Positions 22,300 through 34,200 of a DNA stretch of 64,000 nt are shown piece after piece. Both the position numbers and the translations under genes were made by a program. The DNA lies in NCBI GenBank assembly GCA_029948255.1, contig JALIZF010001707.1, positions 1 to 64,000 on the forward strand. Reading direction: 5' to 3'. The notes under the pieces are model-generated. The model was not told where the DNA came from. It worked only from the letters and a program-made list of their open reading frames with translations, and searched no databases. Position 1 is the first letter of the stretch; every line of letters begins with the position of its first letter. The stretch is from Telmatactis stephensoni (lineage: Eukaryota > Cnidaria > Anthozoa > Actiniaria > Isophelliidae).

Positions 22300-25200
22300 C
22301 TGTATTGGTAAGTGGGTATATGGATAAATCACATAGAGGATGTTACATGGCCGCATATATGGAAAATCAAAAATTATTAGTTGATTCTGATAATTCATGA
22401 CAAATATTTATCCGCTTTAGTGTTGGCAAATCTTGCGTCTTCATTTGGAATGGAAGCCTATTTTAGCACCTGCTAACAGTGAAAAGCTATATGTGTTTAA
22501 ATTATGATAGGTCCAAGACATGGGCTTGCTAGTTAGGCCTGGTTTTCAGCAGGAGCGACCCAAGACCAATAACAACACATGCAGACTCAGTTTTGCATTT
22601 CTCACATGGGTGTGAGAAAGGGTATTACTGATTCTGAGTCTCTGAGTTTGTTTGTTTGTTTGTTTGTATTTTTCTGATAGAAGCTAAAGAAGGGGAGAAA
22701 TCGTCATCGTTGCTGCTTAGTGTCCGCTTTCCAGCGACAGGACTCTCCGAAGAAAAACCTTTGAAAATACAATGTTCTAGTGGTTGATATTCGTAAAAAG
22801 TCTTCTACACACGATTTTTGAGCTGGTATAAACTGCGAAGCTAAGGCATCCAATGTGAGTAATTTGATGAAAATCTACAAGACGCTGTGACAACGAGAAA
22901 CCCGAAACAAATAATGTTTGCAAAGGCTATCAGGGTAATTTTGCAGACTCAATCTACCACAGGAAGCCCGAGTAATGAGGAAACGTATGGAGATCTTACC
23001 ATTCCAGATGCAACTTGAAAGGGAAAAGATATCAAATCTTTAGGTGTAAGGAGGTCATCATTAGCGTTGAGGTCCATGTTCACGAACTCTTTCTTTGAAC
23101 AAATCTAATGCATGATATATGAGAAATAAGGAAAGTTGAAGTGCTTGGTTGCACGCCCTATGAGAGACAGGAAAAATCCCTGACTCAAGTGGGACTTGAA
23201 CCCACAACCCCTGGGACACTTGTCCAGTACTCTACCTATTGAGCTATCGAGTCAGCTACAGTGACCGTGGGTATTGGTGCTATACATTTGGAAACGACAA
23301 TCACATTGAATATAAACTCTATATATAAACTTTATATATAATCGAAAAATTGGTCAGGGAATAAAATGAAATGTATAACACCGTATAAAAAGAATGCTAT
23401 AGTCTTACATTAATGAGGTTTTGAGCTCCTGGTCCAATTTTGTGAACTCTCCAACGAAGGGTCAAGACGGTCAGACTAGTACTCTTTTATTATGGTGTGG
23501 TAAATTTCAGTTCATTTCCTATTAGTCCTATTGCATCTTTATACATCGACGTAGCCCAAACTAGTTAACTCGCTAGTTTTAAACTTGGATAAAAAAAATT
23601 TAAAGCTCACCTTTCCTTTGTTGTTCCTCAGGTATTTGAGCAAGTCTCCTTTGGGTAAATATTCTACAACCAGGAAATAAGGCTTGTTTGACGTACAACA
23701 ACCCAGTAGGTTGACAATATGCTTGTGGTGGCCAATTTTTTTCATTAGGTTTATTTCGTTGAGAAATTCCTGTTCATCATGTGACTTGTGTAATTCTGCA
23801 CCAATGTGAATCAAAGAATTTATTGTTGTTGTTGTAATGATATTAATAACGATAGAAATTACGATAACGGAAGCATTAATGACAATAAAATGGTTACATT
23901 TCAGTCTAAAGCTAAGAGCGCACCTTATTGAGTCATGCTTGAGGAACAAATTTTCATTGCCATGTATTTTATTTCAAAATTAATGGTTTGTACCTTTCAA
24001 AGTTTTGACAGCCACAATACTGCCAACCTCGTTCTCCTCCGATGATTTCCATATCGCCTTAAACACTTTTCCAAAAGCTCCATGACTCAACTCTTCTAGA
24101 TGTATGACGTCACTAGGATAAACTTCCCAAGGGTCATTGCGTTCAGTCGCATCAAATATTTGAATACTGTTGATGTATAAATTCTGTGAGCTTCGGTTGA
24201 AAAAATAAGAATTTTCTAAAATTAATTATAGAAGGAACGTAAAAAAGAAAGAGAGGAAAAGAAAGAAGCAAGCAAACAATGTAAGAGGAAAGGGAAAAAA
24301 GAAAGAAACAGAGAGGGCAACTAAGAAAGAAAGAACCAAAGCAAGTTAAAAGAATTTGAAAGAAAGGAATATCGAAGAAAGAAAGATCGAAAGAAAGAAA
24401 GAAAAATCGATTCGTTTGACATACTTTTGATTATTGGATGGTGATTTAATTTTCTTGCAACAAACAACAATGACAACAATCAGTATAATTAGAAGAACTC
24501 CACTTGAAGCTCCAATGGCACCCTTTTCACTGACTCCCAATCCACTTGCGTTTGAAGATTCTGGGGAAGAATTAACCCTACATTATCGATACTCATATTA
24601 AATCATAATGAAACGCTTAATAGCAACAACTTGGAAGATTACGCTTTAATTAGCAGTTTGGCAGCCGAATGTCAGTTTGCGGTTGGACCTCATAAATTTT
24701 TTGGTACAGTAAGCGTGGTATTTAATTCTAGACCCAGATATTCAACAATCTCTTCCTCTGACCCGTTCTTTCTTAGAACACGTATAATAATTTTTTCCGT
24801 GTAACTTTAAAAACGGAAAGTTTTATCTCGTTTCTGATTGTTCGACCTAATCAGGTCAACCAATCATCATCTAGTACATGCAGCGTAGACAAATTACAAT
24901 AACCACTAAAATGGCATCATAATGAATTTCTATTTTTAGAACAAGTTCTACAAGACAACGTTCCTAGGGGTATTTTTTCTAGAAGCGAGAAACGAGGGAC
25001 CTTAATTGTACTTATATATTGAATATTTGGCTCGAGCTAGGTCATGCCTGCGATTGGCAGGTCCACATCAGCTACGGCTGACCAGCTGCCCCCCAAAATA
25101 TAGATGTTGTTGTCGTTGAAAGATTTTCACGTCCGACCCGAGACCTAACTCATTTTATCATGTGACTTGTTGTTGTTATCATTTTTGTTTTTGTTTTTGT

Positions 25201-28200
25201 TGTTCAAAAAAGTGTTAAAAACGTGACCCTGTAAAATACTTTTAGCGCCCAGAGAGGAGCAGGGATGAGCCGGAGCGAGATCAGATTATCAAACACGAGA
25301 TAAATACCAAACATCAACATCATCAACACAATAAGAAGAGATGTTTTGCAAAATAATCAAAAGAGTAGTATATATAAACTTTTTAATTTCTAGGCTTACC
25401 TCTAAAACCTGTTTTAGTTGAAGGTCTTACAGTTGGTACTGATATATTAAAATAAGAAAAAATAATCATAAATGCAAATTAAACAAATACTAGAGTTCAA
25501 ACTCTAGAAAGATGACTTCTTAATTAGTATTTAGTCAGTACTATGCTGCATTCATATCAAATAGTTCCTAATTGATTTGTTAATATATAATCTCGCCTGT
25601 ATGACAAAACACCAAAGTTGTTAGCATCCAAAGTCAAATACTGATGGAAATTTTGATTGAGTTGAATAAGTCTTATACAATTAACAAGTCTAAAAATGCT
25701 TTGATTAACATTTCATAGAACATAAAAAATTCGATAAAAATTATCGACAACTTCACGTCCGATCATTTTTTCTCATCTGTAGGGATGAATCAATTTAATT
25801 GCCCTATCGCATAATGACGTCACAGTTTGTTTACATTGGGGATAGATGCTCAGAAACAGTGGAAATTGGGACCTATTAATATTCCTTTTCGAAGTAGAAC
25901 TTCAAATGAATGTATCGAGTTTTGATATATATCATGTATCAGTGATTGCTCATCTGCATTTTATTTGATATGCAATCACTCTGATCCCCTCTGGCGACCA
26001 TAATCCTTAGCGTCAAAACAATAGAATGTTTTGGTGTGACGTCATTATGCGATAGGGAAATTAGTTGTCGACAACTATCATATCTGCGTTGTCTCTGAGC
26101 ATGCGTAAAGAAAGCTAGTTTCCAAGCTCTCGCTAATTTTGCATAGTTATTGACAACAAACTATCTAGTGAGCGGAATATATACTTCATTGGATCACAAA
26201 AAGTAATCGACCACATTTAGTTTAGTTGTCGATAAAAGATAGCTGTCGACAACTAATCTTCTCGTCTTTGGAGACCCTAAAACAACTCGGATAGAATTAT
26301 GTCATGATGTTATGTTATGATGTTCGGAGTAGTCTGAAATTTGTATCTTGTACAAACTTCTTTAAAACAACTGTAGTCAAAATGATGACATTTGCCCCAG
26401 TCAGAAGCTCCACCCCTGTCAGGCCAGCACTGACGCTATCGCTGATGATTCAGTACTAGAGTTTAATAGTGAAACCGGCTTTTCCGATTTTCGTTTAAGC
26501 ATACTTGATAAACTTTCAATCTAGCAAATTCTAGTTACCTTTCTCATTCTTACAATCACTTCTTGTTGTAAAAGTGCTAATTGCTGCCTTTCCATATCCA
26601 TTGCCCTGTTTTGTAAATGGAGTGAGTGAGTCCTGTCAAATGCACAACATTGTATTCAGGAGGGAGGGGGTGTCTCTAGACAAACGGCTGTTCAGCATCG
26701 TTTCCTTTCGTGACGTCACAAAAATATCGATGTTTTGACTGAATTCCGAATCACTACTCATGTCCTAAAGTGGAGAAGGTACATAAGTGTTTGAATTTGG
26801 CTAAAATTGTTAATTGGTCAGTTATGTGAGTATTTCTTGGGTCAGAAATCCATTGTATTGACAAAATCTTCAAGCAAATTTCAACAACTGCCAAAAATAG
26901 ACATATTTTGTAAGATCGATGGAAAGTAACGTTCACCCTACGAGGACTATCGGGAGGTCTGATAACACAGACTACGAGGTTTCATGATGAGAAATTTGAG
27001 ACACTTTGGATTATGCGTTTCTTCATGTCAATCCTATAATGCTGACCAAAGGATTCTTAGCTACAGCTGCGAGGCACTAAACGTTTTTGCTTATGAAAGC
27101 TTTTTAATGTTATCGTTTTTCGTTGACCAACACCACAAAATTTTATGTACTCTTCTGATTTAGGCGAAAGTACATGTGACGCAAGAGAGACGCATGTTTA
27201 TCTCATTATTCAAATTCGATCACAAAATCCTCGATACCCAGCATTCATACGTTTTAGAGAATGTAAATTTGAACTTTTCACTATACAAAAAATCAAAATT
27301 TTGCGGAAGACAAGTTCGGCCCTGAGCCGCCCAGTTTCATAAAGTTGGGGCCAGTCAGTTGTTTGTTCATTAAGTCAAAAGACTACTTGTTTGGGCTGTT
27401 TCAATGCTTTATGTGCTTTAATTTAATTTTGCTTTTTACTTCGAATCAATGCAAACCTCTTTATATAATTAAAGTTATGCCTTCTCATTAATTGTTGTGA
27501 GAATTAGTCAACATATCAACAGCTGGTTCGAGGCGTGTAATGTTTGTTTTCTCACCCCTCGACTAACTGTACATGTATGCCTTTGTTTAAGTCCCCTCAA
27601 AGAATCTCTGCATTCCAGCCAGAAACGAAGCTCGTCTGTTTTGAGAGTGGATGGTTTACTAACAGAAGGACTACTGGGCTCCTAGGACTTCAGTCAGCGT
27701 GATTTCAATGGCATTTCAACTAAACCTACTAAAAATATAACAATGTTCGAGAGATATCTCATCTCGGCAGACGACAGAGTAGCCTCGATTTCATGAAACG
27801 TAACCCAGGTCCTTCGCGTCATCCGACATATTTCGATTCGGTGTGTATAGCAAGATTCGAATTTCTCACTATGTCTTTTTAATAATAAAGTTTGGCCATA
27901 AGCAAGGTGAAAATTATCGTAGATAGTTGATGTTTTCTTATACCTTCCTCTGTAAATAGTAGCTTATAAGTTGATCGCTTTTCAGTCGTACTACTTCCAA
28001 AGGATTGATATGAGGTTTAGGACGCTAATAAAAGCTGAGAAAACAACACTAATCTTTTAGAACAAAATCATACTCTGTAAATTCTCCTCTTGGGGTGGTA
28101 AAACGGGTTGTAGTTCGATATGGAAAAGTACAATTTTTTGGACAGCTACTTTTATCCCGCGGATCTCATGCATCATGCAATCTCCCGAAAGGTGACAGGG

Positions 28201-31200
28201 AATCAAACTAAAAAACAGCAACAGAACAGTTATTATATTACACAAAGAAAACGATACAAGGTTATATTACTTAGATAAAGAAGAAACAGACTTACTGTCT
28301 CTTTGAGTGTCTCTCTGGCGCGCCACCTGATCCCGCGTTTGCTAAGTGACGTTCGTGACGTCAAAAAGGCAATAACTGAACATGAATTCAAAGCTTAAAA
28401 CGATAGAGACATCCCTCCATCCTGCATGGTTTTGTTAAAAGTGAATTAACTTAAAACTTACCTCATTATGTGCCCTGGTTACAGCTCTCACTCTAATATT
28501 GTAGGTAGTACCAGGCTCTAACAGTTTGTTGTGGTGACCAGTGAAGTTCTTACCATCACCAATTGTGAGGCTAGAATTTAGTGGATCAGAAAAAACGCTC
28601 CAAGATTTAAAACTTCCATTTCTATTGATTTGTATTTCATAAGACCTAAGGAATAAACAAGTTATTCGTTATTTCAACAAATGTCCGGCAGTACTAATAG
28701 ATTAGTCGTGCACAGCAGGGCCGTAGCAAGGGGAGGGGCAATGGGGGCGCTCGCCCCCCCAATAATTTTTCAACGGTTTTTCAATTTTTGAATTTTTAAA
28801 TTTAAAGTTTTAAATTTTAAATGACTACAATATTCAGTTGTCGTATATATAACACATTGCTACAGAATTTAAAAAGTGCACTGTTACAGTTCTAAGCTGA
28901 CATGTATCGAGCGAGCCGCCAATTCTTAGGTATCTTTGAAATGTACACTCCAAAAAGTATGCGCTGAGTGGCTCGCGCTTCGCGCTCGCAATTAATATTC
29001 CATATCAACTACATGGTTAAAAAGTGGTACTATATTCGGAAAATCTAAAGATGGTACCTACATTGCTTTTAAAATACAACTGAGCTCTTGACGACTAACT
29101 ACATCACGTTCCATTCCCCACAAAAAAAGTTGAAAAAATTCAATTTTGTAAAAAATGGCCATTTTTTGCCAAGTGGCTTGCACTTTGTGCTCAATGTAGC
29201 TATATATAACACTGGCCCAAGAGAAACATCCCAAAACAACTTAGAAACGGTGGTCGAGAACTCCTTTTCTGCCGAAATTCGTGCCGAGCGGCTCGCGCTT
29301 CGCGCTCGCTATAGCTAAATATTGTATTCTACCACATCACCTACAAACTATGAGTACGATTTGAACCTCAAAAAACATACAAGTTTGACTACCATCGAAA
29401 CGAAGGGGATCACATGTACACCCCCAGGCTCACTAATTAGAGGAGTCATGTGCACGCTAGGACCCTACGGATACGCCCATACATAAAGCATCACGTGGTG
29501 CAAATTTACTTTTGTCTTTCGTTCACTATAATGTTACTTGAAATCCCGAGAGCCCCCCCAATAATTTAGACCTCGCTACGGCCCTGCACAGCTTGGACCT
29601 ACTTTATTAACTTCTTTTCTGCGACGGTCATTGAAGCATGAGTAATGACAAGATCAGCAGTGCAAGCCACTCCAGCTGATGTACTGCCTAGTGTAACTAC
29701 TAAATGAGGTGCAGCAACTGGTAAAAGCAACAAAAGCATGAACAGATAGCTATATTAGTGAAGTATTTGTAGGTCGATGAAAGAACTAAAAGATTGCATA
29801 CTAAGTTAATCAGTTATGTTTAATGCATGACGCAGCAGTCAGTGGACTTCGTACTCATGCAGTTATGGATGGTAAATTAAGCTTTCATTACTAGTCCTCA
29901 ACATTAATGGGGGGCACGTTTAATTTGGGCAACGTTCCAGCCAAAACTCGAAAAATTGCTCAGTAAAAAGCATTGACACAATTATCCGAGATAGTCGGAC
30001 ATTGTCCGTTAAGATCTTCGATCGAATAGCCTGCGGCCCCTTCCTCCCCTCCTCTCCCCATTCCCCCTCCCTCCTCGCCCCAGCCCCTTCCCCTCCCCTT
30101 TCCCCTCTTCTCCCCTTTCCTTTCCCCTTAGGGCCGCTACGCAGGCTATTCGATCGTCTGCTATTCAGGCTGACCCGTCCGATGATGCCTGAGTACCCCC
30201 TCCCCCCAAAGCAGTACCTGAGTTAGCTTACATGTAAAAGACATTAAAGGGTCAAATTAAAGACCCAACCATTGACCTAAATTTTATGATCGCCAAGGAA
30301 ATTGACAGCTCAGAACATTCTGTCCATTTTCATGAAAGTCCATATTTTGAAACATTTTGAAGCATTCCACATTGCACGTTTTTGACTTTGCTTATAACAC
30401 GTACGATGACTTTAGTATCCATTTCACTTTGACAGATATCCAGGAATTCGATCGATTCCAACGATTTAGCGTTGAAAACTAGATTACAAATCTAAAACGA
30501 AAACATTACTACTAAATAACTCAATAAAGACAAATCACATACTTACAATCCGTGCAGTGTCGGTGAGAACTAATCAAATTACAGAAGAGGTTTACAGTGC
30601 TTCTCAATCACACGCGCCCTCCAACACTTTCTTTCCCATTTGTTGTTGTTGTTGTTGTTTTTTTGAAATTAGATAAATCAATTCTAATTGCATTTGTAAT
30701 AATTGACCTTTGGGAGAAAAACCTACCCATTTTGCAAGTAACAGCAACGTGACTGTAATGGTGACACCAAGCATTTCCCCATCCATTATGATTACAGTTG
30801 GCAATGGACATTTCTGTACCAGTACAAGCAAGTTCTCTAAACCATGTTATACCTTTGACAGGACTAATAAGGTTTGAATGTATCGCGACTTGTACTCCAG
30901 GGTACCCAAGCATACGACAAACCACCTCAGCGTCGTTCTTGTCCCATCCTAAATTACATACAGTACCCCACACACCATGGTACCTGACTTCAACTCGACC
31001 AGAATTGGGTGACGCTCCTCCAGCTAAACGAACTTGAACTGGTGGGATACCTGTTGTAGAATGCCCACCATAAGTTTTCTAAAAAAACTGTTACAGCTAG
31101 CCCACATGCATATAGAACTATGGTATAATTATTTTCATTCACGATGATGTATTCAAGCGCGCGTGCGCATTACATGTGGACACTTGGATAAAAACTTATA

Positions 31201-34200
31201 AGTTTGAGTTCTCAAGTATATTAAGGCCTGGATTGACCCTAGTTTGCATAAATCTAGGTTTAAAAGTTTTTGGCCTTTCAATTTCTTCGTAGGAATCTTA
31301 AAAACTAGTATATTTTGTATTATATATATTATATTCATATACCTGCGCTAAATACCTAAAAAAAACCTGTGATTTTCAGTCTCATGTAGGTTAAGGCTAA
31401 ATGTACCCCGTTTTCGAAAAAAACGTTTTGGCTGCCTTACTGCAATTTTCAAAATCCTGCGAACTCAGACATGCAAACACTCAAGTGGTTTTTGCCAAAT
31501 TAGCTTCCGTCAATCAAAATCAAAAATCAAAAATACGTAGATTTAGCTAATACCAAAATTATATTTAGCTGTTATAGATCGTCTAAAGATCATATTAAGT
31601 CATTTGATGGGTTTTTAGGGATCTTTATGAGTATTTTTTTGGTTGTTTGTTTGAAGTGGGCGGAAGCTAAAACCCAAATTCCAACGGACTGTTTGAAGGT
31701 CAGAGTTCGCATAATTATGAAAATGCAGTAAAGTTACGTGACCAAAAATAATGAAAAGAAGTTGAAATGAAACTGTTAAAAATCTGGCTGTACATCTTCC
31801 ATAAACAAGTTAGTACGATATCTTCAAAACCCACTGTCCTATAAAAGAAACTAAATTCTACCTAATTTGCATAAAAGCCAGGTCCTTAATTAACTTGAGT
31901 TTATAACGTTATTCAATTGAATTTAAATCAAGATGTGATCGAAATGAAAACTGTTTGAGTTGGTAAGCAATACTGTTTTTCCTTAACTTTTTTCAATATC
32001 GAGTAATAATAGCTGAAAGCAAAAGAAGATGAGGTAAGAGAAGGAATCACGCGTATTAGGTCTTTGCAGGACAATCATATGCCCCGTTTGATGCTATTTT
32101 TAGAGAGAATCTGATTGGTCGAGAGCGCGCGAGCTCAGTTCGCATTGCTTCAAGATCACAATGGCGGAAAAAGGGTGTATGACGTTTGTCGATGAAAAAG
32201 AGTTTAAACTTGCGAAAAAGGGCAAAACAAATTAGGGATCAGTACAAAAAATTTCGAAAATGTTCTTGGTTAAGTCGAGGTCATGGTGGTGAGGTTCTAA
32301 AAATAGCATCAAACGGGGCATATGTGATGGGTCACGGGAATTCCATCTCTTACCTCATTTTCTCTTGCTGAAAGTGCCAAAAGCCCTTCTTCTAAGTTTT
32401 AATTCAAATTTTTATCAATCTGGATTAACACTCAAAATCAAATTTTAACCAGTAAGAAATTCAGATCTAATAAGATAAAATGCCTGTTTAAAACTGTCTT
32501 TGTTTAGGAAATCATACGCTTTTCAGTGATATTCAGGATAAATTTGAACGAGTGAGTTTTCAAAGAGTAACAAAATTATGCAATTTGTGCTCTTTGAAAT
32601 CTCACGAGTTTCTTTCTACCACCGTTTTCATTGATACGCGCCCGACTGATTCAAATTTGGTTTGCCGAGTTTCATTTACTGTTCCATCAATCAAACAAAG
32701 TGGGCGGGACTTTTAGTATTTCTCGCGGCCAAAATTTGACGGTAAAAATTCGTATTTCTGAAAAATATAACAGATAACATACTATCTTTAAAAGCAAATA
32801 TTTTTGTGGATATCTTTGTTAGTATAACCAGCTTTAATTTTCAATCTGAATCTCAGGTCAAAGTATTATCGAAATTGACTCATTTAGTTCTAGACTTCAT
32901 AGCCATGACCGACAGTGAAGTGATTTTCGATTCTAGGATATCCTTAACGGTATCAGATTGTTAAAACAAAATAATTACAATAACTTATTTTTATTTTTGC
33001 CTCAATTTTCAATTAAAAGGCATATTTCTGCATGTTTTAAGCCTGCATAGAACGATTGTTTACATTTCAAGCTCGCCGAAGACTAATTAGTAATCCCGCC
33101 CACTTTGTTTGATTGACGGAACAGTAAATCAAACTCGACAAACGAACTTTATATCAGTCGGGCGCGTATCAATGAAAACAGTGGTAATAATGCACTTGCA
33201 AAAATTCGAATTAACAAATGCTGCTTGTAAAACAGAGCGACTTTACAGTCAGTGAAAGAGGTTCTTTTTGGCAAGCAAATTGCCCAATTTCGAACATAAA
33301 AAAAAATCATTTTCAAAGTGTATCTTGATAAAAAAGTGACCTAAATGAGGTAAATAATGACAGCACAAGTCATGACTAACTCATCCCCCGTTATTATCAT
33401 CTCTTTAAAGTTTGAAGGCCAATTTGGTTCAGCTTGGAACCAAACCTTTTTTGAATTTTGAATCGTGAATTTTCTCGATCATGTCATGTTTGTGGTTTCA
33501 GCAAGAATTAATTAAAAAACTTCATAAGCAGCGGAGAGACGACAATACGTACGTACTACTAATTACAAGTCATTCTTAGCTTCAGAAACCTCTTGCCAGC
33601 ACTAGAATGTCCGCCATCTTTCTTTGAAGAAGTTTGAAGTTGGCAAGAGAAAGAGCGTTGTCATAGCAACAGCTCAAATCAGTTAAGATCGTTAAAATCT
33701 GATTGGCTATCTTGTGATTTCTTTGTCTTTTCACCAATAAGAAAAAAGTGTTGCACTGAACGTTTTGAACAGGTGCTTAACTATCTGCATCAGTGTTTAC
33801 AAGAAAATTGGGCGTTTCAAAAAAATATTCTTCGCCAATCAGACTTGAAACATTTTTGCAAATGTATTGTTAGGAATCATCAAAGTTGTTATCGTGCATT
33901 TTTATCTAAATTTAGCAACTTTCAAGCTGAACATATATGGCAAATGAGCGACTGGAGGCCTGTAAACCTCATTTTGTATTCAAATTTTCACTGACTTTGG
34001 ATTACAAACACTTAACTTTGACTTTTATCAACCAGCTACAAGCACTATACTATCTCAAAGAAATAATTACTTTAACTTTGTTCAACAGTTATTCATCGAC
34101 TGTTGATCAATGCTTGATGTGCAAAAATCTCCTCTAAATCACATGGAGGTAAACCATACGTACCTCCATCTACCTGGCAAACCACACCAACAAGAGTTCT

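Noticed and set aside
23181..23254. Functional tRNA gene
   Set aside because: A and B boxes and T-stem are good, but the anticodon stem is imperfect and T33 is missing. The same applies to 36124-36200 and 56139-56207, so all are treated as tRNA-derived repeats.
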